From contig CP126195.1 in the NCBI GenBank assembly GCA_030272155.1, forward strand, positions 4,385,001-4,449,000: 64,000 nt of DNA, written 5' to 3'. Under the pieces are notes generated by a model. It was not told where the DNA came from. It saw only the letters and a list, made by a program, of their open reading frames with translations, and ran no database searches. The first letter of the stretch is position 1. Every line of letters starts with the position of its first letter. Both the position numbers and the translations under genes were made by a program. Positions 48,015 to 58,958 of this stretch are shown piece by piece. The DNA comes from Tetradesmus obliquus (taxonomy: Eukaryota; Chlorophyta; Chlorophyceae; Sphaeropleales; Scenedesmaceae).

Positions 48015-49814
48015 ATGCATAGCCTGCATGTCCGCTCTTTTGCCACAGCAGCGCCCAGCCAGGGTCGACGCTTGCCAGTTGCATCAACTGCTGCCACCAG
48101 TCGCAGCAGCACCAGGACAGCAGCTCAATATGGCACAGCAGGGCAGGTCATGTGGCATTTGAACCAGACAAGCCTTGAGAGAAACGACCCAAGAAAGCAG
48201 CGTGTGAAAGACTGCATTCACCAGGTAAGGCACAGCTGCAAACTGCTTTTGACTATTCAGCTCACCACCTGCAGCCCCAAGAATACGGTATCCTTGCAGC
48301 GCCGGACAGTCGCCCGTGCGCAACCTGCAGTTTGCATGCGACGGCCTCTGTCCATGACAAAGTCATGCCGTTAAGCTGTGCCGGGGACCCACATGTCGCC
48401 ATCACCTCTATGTACACAGCCGGCCTGGTCCTCACTGGTGTCATCCTGGGCGCACACATATGTGTACTGTCAGTATGTGTTACTGGTGGGCTGTTGTCCT
48501 TGCTCAAGAGCAGGACAGGCGCCAGCTTGAAATGCTGCAGGCCTGCAACCTCACACCAACAGCCATGCTCCAAGTGCGTATATGCGCTGCGCGGCCCTGA
48601 TTGTGCTCTGCTGCATCCCTTGAACACCTCGGTGCACGTTGCTGCCGCCGCCGCTGCTGCTGCTGCTGCTGCTGCTGCCACCGCCGCTGCTGCCATTGCA
48701 CTCTGCCGCCGCAGGCTTTGAATGATGTAATCAGGACACAAACCACTGTGGAGGACCAGGGCAGCAGCCGCAAAGGCACTGGCCTGCAGGGCAGCAGCGA
48801 CTGGGACTTCTTTGTGCACCTGGGCGCTGCCACCAACACAGTGACTCAATTTCGGCGCATGGCTATCGCAAATCGGCTGGGTCAGTTGCTGTCAGCTGGC
48901 GGCATTTCCTCAACATACGCTGCGGCGAGCACAGAGTGCACATGTACGACGGCAGAGATAGCTGTGGCCCGCTGCCAAACGTCGACTTGGTGTTTCAGAG
49001 CTTCAAGGGCCGCGACCTCGTGCGACCAGACAGCAGGGCAATGGCAGGCAGCCCAGAGGCGCAGCAGGTGATGCAGCAAGCTGGCGGTGACATGTTCTGC
49101 ATCTACTGTATATGTGATGAAAGGCAAAGCTCCATCACAGCATGGCAACACCTGTGCCAGGGCAAGTGGCTCGCTCTTGCAGTCCACTTACTTGATTGTA
49201 TCTGTGATTCAGCAGGCTAGGAAGCAGCAGCATGAAACATTGCAAATCTCGCACATGCAGCAGGCCCGGCCGGGTGTGGCACCCCTGATCCAGTGCATCA
49301 TCTGCGGTGTCCTTTCTTGGCACTGAACCCTTGTTGCGCATGACAACTTTCCCTCAAAAAAGAGTGTAACTGTGGTTTCCTGCAGCTGCAACCCGGCAAC
49401 AACTGCTTCTTCACAAGTAGCAGCATGCAGTGAACTTGCAGCTGTGCAGTTGCTGTCATGCACTGACCCTAGGGGCTGCTGCCGCTGCCGCTGCCACTCT
49501 GCTGCTGTCAGGTGGTCAAGTACATCAAGCGCCTGCGAGTGCACTTCACAAACTTGTCTGAGCCCAACTCATTCATGGTGGAATTGCTGGCGCTGCAACT
49601 GCAGGAGCAGCGGCAGTTTGGGGACGGGCTTCCAGCAGGTGAAGATGGCTTTGAAATGCTTCTGATTGCAGCGCTGAAGGCAATTGCAGGCTTGGAAGGT
49701 GCAGCAGGACTTGCACAGGCTTTGGTGGACGCCAAGGTAGACAGCAAGGAGTGGAGGGATGCGGCAAAGTTTGTGCTGCGGCAAGGTGTCTTTAATCGCT
49801 GGCTGATTGTGTGA
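48015..49814 (+). pseudogene. NTase2: nucleotidyltransferase-fold paralogue with a frameshift
   Basis: Exons are 48015-48224, 48715-49067 and 49512-49814. The leader MHSLHVRSFATAAPSQGRRL looks mitochondrial; an upstream in-frame ATG at 47823 is possible. Exon 1 ends with NDPRKQRVKDCIHQ, matching the end of NTase1 exon 1. Exon 2 carries GSSRKGTGLQGSSDWDFFVH, with GS and D-x-D intact. At about 48922 the frame must shift by one base (a 1-nt loss) for the family sequence to continue as GEHRVHMYDGRDSCGPLP and VDLVFQSF, so the reading frame is broken in this sequence. Exon 3 is the helical tail (VVKYIKRL...), stop at 49812-49814. Intron positions and phases equal those of NTase1. This is either a recent pseudogene or a one-base sequence error. 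Confidence 0.7.
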
Positions 49815-51319
49815 AGCTGCCCCTGCTAAATGAGCTTGCACAGGCAATGCGTGTGTTTGATTAGCCTGCCGGCTGTTGTAACATCATGTGGTAACATAGT
49901 GCAGAGTGCCACATGGTAATGGTTTCACAAGTCCTGGATAAGCACATCGTCGGCGTGTCCAGTGCTGCATATCTTTGGGCAACGGGTCAGGCAGACCATC
50001 AGCCCTGGCTTTCCACCGCAGTCTATCCACAGCTGGCTGATGAAATGCCGTAGCTAGGTCAGCAATGTTACTGTGTTACTTTGCTACTCCTCGCACAGCG
50101 TCAAACCATGAACTGCAGCCATCACAGGTTGACAAACGCACACTACGAGTCAGGGCCATGTGTGCAAATGCATCTGACGGCATGGCAGCTGTTTGCGCTC
50201 ACGCGATGGTCGGGCACAACCACTGCTGTAGTACGACACCTGCCTTGACAGATGCACCAAGTCAGAGACCGTCTCTGGTGTGCCAGCCTCAGCATTGGCA
50301 TGCAACAGCATCGAACACAATGGATGCAGTTAAACGTCGTTCAGCATGATACATGGTGTGCAGTACCACCGTCGTGAAGTGCAGCAGGCCTTAAACAGCT
50401 GTCACGGCACGGCTTGCCAGCCGTGGCTGCGCCCGTCTCACATGCTGCACAGCCTGCAGGCAGACCAGCCCAGCCGTGCACTGCCGCAGCCTTGCCTGGC
50501 ATTGCATCCTTTCAGCAGCATGGATGAATTTGGCGGAGCAGCAGCACCACCATCACCAGCTGGTGTTATGGTGCTGTGACGGTTTGTTGAAAAGCGCCAG
50601 GCCAATGTGTTGTGTCCTCATCCAAGCTCAACAAGTGCAGTCTACTGACAACATTGCAGTTCATTCGATTGCAGTCTGCTGATAACTGTGCAAAACATGA
50701 AGTGCAGTACAAGTGTGCAGTGCAGTGAGTGCAGTCCGCTGACAACAAGGGCACATCGATTGATATCAATGGGAGCGACAATAACATGAGGAGGCATGCT
50801 CAACCAGCTTTTTGTGCCAGGGACAGCCAGGTCGATTGTGACAACACGTTTCTGCAGAAATAGGGAAGCATTTGAGGCTGAAGTAACAACACTGTCAGAG
50901 GATGCGTCACTATAAGCTACGAGCTGCCAGCAGCAGCGTTTGCGACAGTATGCAGGGCAGAACTGTGGAAGATACCAATGCCACACACATACCCACGGCA
51001 GATTCAGCACTAAACACAACAAACCCCCTGTCCCGAGACGTGCGTCTCAAGTAAGGCAGACCCCTGTGACGAAAAACCAAATCATAAGCTCAAACGCCCA
51101 CTTCAAAAGCAGTGCAATGCCACCAAAGCACATGATGATCATAACATCAACCGCAAGAGCATGCAGCTGCATTCAAAGCTGCACATTGTATACATATTCT
51201 GAAACCCCCAAGCAGCATACTTGTGTACTTCAGCGCTACTTGATCCTCAGTCGTCATGCAAGCTCCCATTTCAACAGATTTTACGAATCAAAGTGCTCGA
51301 CTGAGCTGCCTGTAGCGCC
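49815..51319. other. Intergenic between NTase2 and NTase3 (convergent 3' ends)
   Basis: This 1.5-kb stretch has no gene I can support. At 50630-50750 the motif TGCAGTCTACTGACAAC and two variants (TGCAGTCTGCTGATAAC, TGCAGTCCGCTGACAAC) recur on the plus strand. Open frames here show no family resemblance. Confidence 0.5.
49877..49881 (+). terminator. Putative polyadenylation signal TGTAA of NTase2
   Basis: TGTAA, the usual green-algal poly(A) signal, lies 63 bp after the NTase2 stop codon, at the expected distance. Confidence 0.5.
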
Positions 51320-51766
51320 TCAGGCTGCCACCACGCATTCCACAATCTGCCACCAGCCCCAGCCCAGCTCCCTCATGCTTAACACAGCACGCGCAGCACG
51401 TTGCCACTCATGCCCACCCACCCCAGCTTGCTGCAGCAGCACCTGTAACGCCACACCTTCCGCTTGCTGCTGCTGCTGCTGTCCTGGCAGAGAGCTCTTT
51501 CTGCAGCTGGGTGTGTCGCCCTGCGGGCAGCCATCTACACCTTGTTGGATGCTTCCAGTGTGAAAGCCAGCTGCAGACTCTGCTATTGCCTGCAGCGTAG
51601 CTGTCAGCAGCTTGTCAAAAGCAGCAGCCCCCAGCAGCTGCCCTGCAGAGTTGCTGCACAGCTGGCTGTTGACCGCTGAGATGAGGCGGGGCAGCGCTGA
51701 TGGCCTGGGGAGGTCACCCAGGCAGCAGGGCAGCGCTTCAAGGTATAGCAGCACCTGGTGAACACA

Positions 51767-51824
<58 letters not shown>

Positions 51825-52844
51825 CGGGCAGGCAGGCAGGCAAAGGAGTCAGCCTGAGTTATTGCGGCAATGGTAATGCTATGGAATACGAGAATTGCTC
51901 CCTTGACCATTCGCCATCTTGACACACCTGGTGAAACAGGTACTCAGTACAAGTAGACTTTAAAATGCTGGCAGCATGCAATAGAACACAGCAGCAAGCC
52001 TGCTTGTGGCACAGCTGCTCAAAAACTTCATCGTCACAGCCCTGCCTGCACAGCAGACCACAGTCAGCATGCTCACCTGCTGTGCAGTGTAGCTCAGTGG
52101 CGCCTCCACAGCAGCAGGGTACCCGCCGCCTCCTGCTGGCCCAATTGCTACCTCCTGTGCATGATGGCAGTGCTGTGACCCATCATTTGCTGCCTGCTGA
52201 GCATGCCGCCAGAGCTGTGTGCTGTCATACCCTGCGGGCACAGCAGTGTCACAGCCCCCCAGCAGCAGTTTGACTGCAGGCAGCACCCCACATGCATCAC
52301 TGCCATCAACCAGCCTGATCATGCAGCTTGCAGCACCATCAAGGCTGCGCCTGCTGCAGTTACTGCTGCTGCTGCCAATGCTGTTGGTACCGCTGATGCT
52401 GCTGGTACTGCCGAGGCTGTCCGTGCTGTCTGCCCTGCTGAAACTGGCTGTACCGCTCGAGCTGCTGTCCAGCTTGTACGCATCACAGCCATCGCTGACG
52501 CACCCGTCACATGCCGGGCTTGATTCAGCGCAGCGAGGTGAGGTGGGTGCTGCTACAGCCGTGTAGGTAATGCCTGCTGTTGCTAGCTCATGGTGCAGCT
52601 GCTCCAGCAGGGCTGCCGTGTGGCTGGAATCCATTAAATATGTTGAATCTGTTGGTGTCTCAACAACACCGCATGGAACGGCCTCCACAGCAGGGCGGGC
52701 GTGGCTGCTGGTTGTGGTGGTGCTTGCAGGGTCCTTGCAGCTGCTGCAGCAGTCGATCACCATGGCTCCTGCAATGCTGGGTACCGTGCTGCTGCAGCTG
52801 TTGTGCAGCAAGACATGGCTGTCTCCAAATACAGTTTTGACAGC
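51320..52844 (-). pseudogene. NTase3: degenerate nucleotidyltransferase-fold paralogue (5' exon unresolved)
   Basis: Two exons are clear: 52077-52844 (256 codons) and 51320-51754 (144 codons plus stop), joined in the same phase as in NTase1 and NTase2. The tail GAAAFDKLLTATLQAIAES matches NTase1 GAAGFDRLLSASLQAVAGG. In the nucleotidyltransferase exon, HVLLHNSCSSTVPSIAGAMV replaces the GS...D-x-D stretch, and LPAVKLLLG replaces LPDCDVVFQ. All expected metal ligands are therefore lost. The exon is swollen by Ser/Thr/Gly-rich low-complexity sequence. A first exon near 53100-53280 (FANDSWSREM...) is suggested, but no donor fits the phase. It is either a decaying gene or a catalytically dead regulatory paralogue. 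Confidence 0.6.
51768..51842. repeat. (GGCA)n tetranucleotide run
   Basis: About 18 GGCA units with one interruption lie next to the acceptor of the last NTase3 exon. On the coding strand it is a TGCC-rich tract. Confidence 0.95.
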
Positions 52845-54364
52845 CTGCAATAATCAAAAGGCAAAGTGCATGCTAATGAGCTGGTAGGCTGCTTGTCTGG
52901 AGCCCAATGCAGCAAACGATGATGGCTGCAGGCGGTACCACAAGGCCCTTAGCATCATTAGAGAGTGCGAGCACACTGTGCTTGCTATACGATACAAGAT
53001 GTGACAAAAAAAACTCTGTTACGGACTTAAAGCAGGTTGTTTACGGAAGGGAGCAATCAAGCAAGTAGTTGTACACATGTGCAGATGCCTTCTCACCAAG
53101 TCAAGGCAACGCAGCACTGGCTGCAGCCTTGGGCTGCATACATCTCCCTGCTCCATGAATCGTTGGCAAAAGGCACCAGTGTGGGTTTCCTGCCCTTGTT
53201 GTTAATGCTGCACTCAGAATTCGGTGCGGCTGAGGGTTTGTCGTGGCCAAGCTGTCGCAATCGAAAACACCTGTTCACAACGGTATGACACCACGGTGAT
53301 GGAACGCATGGTATACAATGATGATGCTTGCGCGAATAGGGATTATACTGCAGAGTTCTGTGAAATTATAGGCAGGTCATGCCGGGTTACGCGATATCGC
53401 TATCGCTGCGGCCTTGTCACGCCACGTGTGATCACGTGGCACCCCATGGAAAAGGCAGCATGGAGCAGCTCACAGCCAATGATTGAACCAGTTACAGGAC
53501 AGTACCAACATGAACAATATGTAGGGAAATTCACGTCCGGACGATCAAGCAGTACCATTGCAGACGGTGGTGTTGCTGGTGCAATAGCACCTCGCACACA
53601 CCAGAAGCACAGCTGACACACCCTTGTATGAGACCTTCACGACATTAAAATGACAGTCTATGACTCTGGGAGGGCTGAACAGCAGGTGCTCAAGTCCCAA
53701 CACCGCAAGATCATATGTGCCGGAGGGATGCATGTGTGCAGACCGAAGTTCAAATAGGAGAATATGCTGAAGACGCGGCACTCAACTCTGGCTCAGCCTG
53801 TACGCTCTCAGCTACATTACTGCCAGCACTACCAGCAATGACCATACAATACACCATGCAATGACCATACATCCGCAGCACTGTGCCAGACCACACGCCC
53901 ACCACGGTGTAGCCTGCACGTGCAGTGCAAGCGCCATTTCTCCTCTCTCTCAGACCTTCGCACATGCTGACTTGTCCAGCGTACATGATGCTGCAGCTAA
54001 ATGGCTGACACACCGGCTGACCTCACACGAACACCCAAGCAAGCAAACCCTGTCGAAGGCTGTACATGAACATCGTGATGAATCTGGCAAGGCCTGCACC
54101 AAGGCGTACTGGCTGTTCATGGTGCATGCGCTTGCTGCAAAGCACTCAAGGTCAGTGTGAAAATCCAGCCCTCATCCAGACTCAACTCAACACAACCACA
54201 ACAACACGTCCATGTCTTGGCGCCCACGTGTGATTACCTCGAGAGGGAGCTCTCTCTATGCATTGTAAACACGGCATGCACACAACAGCATACAAACACA
54301 CTGGGATCCTGCAACCGTATAGATTCGTCCTTGTACAAACAGCATCTCGCATCCAGCAGCCCTC
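52845..54364. other. Intergenic: NTase3 upstream region and LPA3 3' flank
   Basis: This region may include an unresolved first exon of NTase3 (53100-53280). The rest has short open frames on both strands without family resemblance. A plus-strand frame ending at 54160 is helix-like but unsupported. Confidence 0.45.
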
Positions 54365-57300
54365 TCACGCATTGGGCAGGATCTCAAGTGACACCTCCTT
54401 GAGTGAGGGCCGCGTGTCGCTGCTCCACACGCACTGCGTGGCGTCAGGGTCGATGGGGCTGCGCCGCAGCACCTGCCAGGGACCAGGGTACGCCCTGAAC
54501 AACACACCTGGTGTAGCAGCAGCAACGGAAAGCCACACCAACATACAGCAGCAGCAGCAGCAGCAGTAGCTCAAGATGATGAGTACGGCATTGTCGCGCA
54601 TATGCATGAGGTGCCACACACCTGACAGCGTGCTCATGTGGGTGTGGATGCAGCAGGCTGCAACATACGCAGCAGGAACATGTTCTTGGCTGCACAAAGT
54701 ACGTTGCTTGTTGTACGCACCTGGGCGCGTGCCCTTGAAGTTGTGAATGTAGTAGGCCGCCTCCACCTTGGGCAGGAACTCAGCAGTGAGCTTGGCCAGC
54801 TCGGGGAAGAACAGCCCTGGACGCAGCGGCAGCAGCAGCAGCAGCAGGGATGGCGTGATGCGTGAACTAGGACGCTTTCAACAGTAGCAGCTGTCTCACA
54901 CACATGTGCACCTTACGAGCGCGCACAAGCTGCCTACACGCTAGCTGCTGCAGGGTAGGGATTCCTCACCGCACCACGGATTGCACGGCACCACCGCGCC
55001 TGTTGGCTGCCAGCAGGAATTGGCATTGTCATTGTTACTGTGGCTGGTCTGACAACTGTAACATGTTTACGTCGAGGAGGTTGTAGTGCGTGCCGGTGTG
55101 TCTCCCCCACCTGGGTAGTAGCCACCACGCAGCCTGTCCAGCTCCCCATTGAAGATGATGAGCGGGCGGTCTGCTGGTGCTGCTGCTGCATCCCACAGCT
55201 GCCGCGTGGCCGACAGCTCCTCTGCAGCAGCAGCAGGAGCAGCGGCAAAATTTTTGCTTATTAGCTGCACCAGCTTGCTCAAATGAGAGTGTGCACAGAG
55301 AGCATAGCTGCAGCAGGGCAACATACATGGGTGTGTCACCAAGCCCTTCCCAGGTCTCACAAGGTCATCAAATGCCGCCAACCTTGGCTCCGATATACAC
55401 ACTATGATGTGAGTTTACATACAACAGCTCGCCACGCAGCAGCACTGCGCACCTCGTGGGTTGAAGCTGGGGTAGGCCACCACGAACATGGCGTCATCCG
55501 GCTTCACCAGGTCGCTCGGCTGGAAGGTGTTGCCAAAGTTCATGCCCTGCGCACAACAGAAGTTGCAGCAGCAGCCAAAGCTGATTGCGGTGTTGAGGGC
55601 TGCAAAGCGGCAAGGTGGATGCCTCCACACAAACAAAGCTGCAGCAGCGCACACAGATGGCTGCAATGGCAAAGTGTTGTGAGGGGGCAAAGCAGCAGGA
55701 AGAGTGAAGCTGGCTGAACAAGCTAGACCAACAACAAACACGAAGAAAATGAACAAACCCACTGCTCACCAGCACAGCCCAGGCGGCGCTCTGCTTGGTG
55801 AGGTAGCCCATGCGGAAGTCGCAGTCGCTGCCAAAGGTGGCGTCCATGGCGCGCCTGCCCGCTGACGGGTCGCTGGTCTGCCCGGAGCGCGCAATGGCCA
55901 GCTCCTGCAGGCGGCGGCGCAAAATGCCACGAGGAGGCCATTGCAAGGGGACCCAGCAGTGCAACATGACGCAAAGGTGCATGAGCATGACGGCAGCAGT
56001 GGCAGGTGTGAGGTGGTGTGGCGTGGTGCATGCTGTTCGTTTGACTGTGGCAGCATGCGGTGGTAAGCTACTGGCAGCGCTGCTGCTGCAGCCTGCTGCT
56101 GCTGGCACGCCTGCTGCGGTCGAAACACTATTGTATCAGCCCGCCGATGCATTATAGCATGCGCCTGGCCTTTGCCAGCTCAAACACACACCTTGTGCTG
56201 ATAATGCTGTCGTCTGCTGGTGTTTCTGTTGCTGCGGCGGCGGCAGCAAAAATGCCACGGAGCGTATCCAAAATGCGATGCTGCTGCTGCAGCCACAGCG
56301 CACCACGTCGGCGTGACATAACATGCGCGTGGCTGTGCCGTCTACTGGGGCTGCTGGTGTGCTGCTGCTGCTGCTGCTGTTCAGACTGCTGCTGCTGCTG
56401 CTGCTGCTGCCTGCCTGAGCTGCTGAGCTGTCGCAAGCACTAGCAGCGCACCACATTGTCGGGGAAGAACACACGTGTGGCCTGCGCCTGGTCTGCAAAG
56501 CCGTTCATGAACTTGCGCAGGTAGGCCATGCACTCGTTCATCTCTGTCTGGCCGTCACCATCGCCTGCAGCAGCATGGCAGTGCATGCGGTGTAGGGCAG
56601 GGAGCTGGTGTGGTGAGTTGGGCTGAGGCCGCCTTGGCCTGTGTCGCTGCACATGCCGCACACAGCACCGCATTGATACACTATACACAATGCTGTGCTG
56701 TCAATTTGGAATACTGCGATACAGCTTAAGGCATGCCAGCTGCTGCATTGCGCACAACTGCAACACTGAAAACATCCGCTGCACCTCCTGACTGAGGCCA
56801 GCAGTGACACTTGCTGGCTGAACTTCCTGAAACATAGTTAGTTCAGTGCTTACCACTGCCCGTGCTTACACCTGCTCCCTGTGCTGCGCCTCACCCTGTG
56901 ATGCTGCCAGCCCTGAGACAGGGAACTCCACCTCCAGCAGCTTGAGGCCATCTGCCAGCGCAGCCTTGGTGGCCAGCTGCGCCTGCCGAATGGCTGTGTC
57001 ATACTCGGAGGGAAACTCCTGCAAGGCAAGGCGCAGTGATTACACATACTGATACGTCATTTGATGGTGCAGGGGCGTGGCATGCGAAGGGAGGAGGGGG
57101 CGCGTGTGTGAGTGCTGTGTGGGTGCCCATGCTGTGCAGTGGCTGTGCTGGTTTAGCCTGATGGAAAAGAAATGCGCATGTGCATCAGCTGCTTGTTGCT
57201 AGGATCTGCTGGGAGTGCTGGGATACAAGGTGTCAGTTTCAGAAAGCAAATGTTGCTTGACTGCTTCACAAACCAACACCATTGCATACATTCAGCTGGT

Positions 57301-57513
57301 GCATGCTGGCAACACTGCCGCAGATGACACACTGCTGGCTTGCACGTGGGAAGCAGCACCAAGCATTATGCAACTGCAGCTGAAACCCACCAGTAGTGTT
57401 GCAGATCCGGCTTGGCGTTTGGTTGCTGCCACTGCGAAACGGTTGCCTGCTTTGCTATGCACTCTCACTGCTGCTGTAGGGCAGTGACACCGCTGCAGCT
57501 GCATGGTGTTCAT
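54365..57513 (-). CDS. LPA3: LPA3-like DUF1995 protein, chloroplast
   Basis: It is related to Arabidopsis LOW PSII ACCUMULATION 3, a stromal factor in CP43/photosystem II assembly. Exons: 57391-57513 (tentative), 56895-57018, 56452-56564, 55770-55904, 55453-55546, 55111-55221, 54721-54816 and 54365-54507; about 312 residues, all junctions in phase. Family landmarks in order: EFPSEYDTAIRQAQLATKAA, LKLLEVEFPVSGL, ATRVFFPDNV, DAMFVVAYPSFNPR, RPLIIFNGELDRLRGGYYPG, FLPKVEAAYYIHNFKGTRPG, VLFRAYPGPWQVLRR and SLKEVSLEILPNA at the C-terminus. The first exon, from ATG 57513, gives a Gln/Arg/Ala leader of plastid type. Its donor could be at 57391 (GTGGGT) or earlier, so the N-terminus is uncertain. Family membership is clear; the role is inferred from homology. 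Confidence 0.88.
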
Positions 57514-58958
57514 GCTGCTTGGTAGTTGGTTATTTGACTTGTAGAAAAACGATTGTATGCTTTACGAGCTAAACAAGCAAGCATACACGAACGAGTGCCA
57601 CGCACTGCTACTACAGAGGTGATGCACGTGAGATGCAGCTCTTTTACAAGTTGAATACAACCAGCTTAGTGTTTGCGCGACTAACCAGGCAGAGTCATGC
57701 TGAGCGCACAACGCTTACCAACGAAAGTTTGAACGGCGGACTAGAGATCCCGCACTGGCGCTTTGAGTGACAAAGAACAGATGTGCAGGAGTTGTTACTT
57801 CAACCTTGATTTAGGCTCTGGATGGCTCTGGATGGCCTCCTGGCCTGTCTTGACGCTGGGCACGACCGTGTGTTGCCAACTCAGTCGTACTAGCATGTGG
57901 CACGCACAGGACGGGCCGCGCAGGCCAGCTCTGTAAAGAGTTGCAGGAAGCACACTTTGTAACAACAAAATCCAGCATATTGTTCACTAACATGTCTGGC
58001 ACTGGAGATAGCCCATTGAAGACACACTGACAGCGCAAAGGTTACCACCGCCCTGCACCATGCTGAGAAAGCATGATAAAGAGTTGCAGGTCACAAAGCA
58101 CACTAGACATGCTGACAAGCAGTCAAATCCAGCTAGCCCGGGGTTAGAACACATTCCAATGATGCTGCACAAAAGCCACCGCACCAGCGGTGAGTGAACC
58201 CTGCGCCTGTGCCCCCACAAAAGTGCAGCCGCCACTGTCGTGACACATCACCATGAGCTGTCACCAAGGGCACCTCACGCGCGAGGTCTTGGCAGCCTGC
58301 AGTTTTGCAAAATCATGACAGCCAGCTGCAGTTCATGACCAGCAATCAGCTGGCTGGAACGAGCGACGCCAGCCCAACAAAACATAGAACCGGGAGCATT
58401 CCAGCTCACCCTACACGCTTAGCAACGAGGCCACACATCGGCTGACTTCCCAAACAAAGGTAAAGCAGCTGCCACTTGTTGTGATCTGTAGTGTTTGTCG
58501 CGCACGGCATGTACAATGTGTATCGTGTCACGTCTGCTAAATATTGTACACACCAGCAGCCCGCTGGACGTTCGCTTGACACATGGACAAGTTGAACCGG
58601 AGAAACAGAGGACCAAATTCTGCACATAAATCAACCAGATTACGCATGTGAACAGCAAAACCACAAGCGCTGCTGCCAGCGGCAGCCAGCTGCAGCAACA
58701 CCCCAAGCCTGCCCGCTCATGCGTGCGCGCATACGAAACATGCACATGCAGTCCACAACACTCCCCACCCGCCAGACCCGCCTATCTACCCACCCTCCCC
58801 AAACCCCGTGCCTGAAAATGCCACAATCAGCACCTCACAAGCGCCAGCGGGCTCTGCATTGCACAACAAGCAGCCCTGCAGTCACACCAGCTTCTCCCAG
58901 CAGCAGCAACGCTTCCAGCTGCTGGTCAAACCCTGGTCAAACCGCCTGCTGCCGCTGC
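57514..58958. other. Intergenic: LPA3 upstream region and PUR4 3' flank
   Basis: This 1.4-kb stretch has no supported gene. A short repeated phrase AAAGAGTTGCAGG near 57935 and AAAGAGTTGCAGG near 58078 is the only structure noted. It should contain the LPA3 promoter. Confidence 0.5.

Noticed and set aside
50940-51563. Plus-strand open frame of about 207 codons
   Set aside because: It overlaps NTase3 antisense and shows Cys/Ser-rich low complexity with no recognisable domain.
53861-54160. Plus-strand open frame of about 100 codons with helix-like composition
   Set aside because: It has no homology I recognise and no promoter or signal; possible but unsupported.
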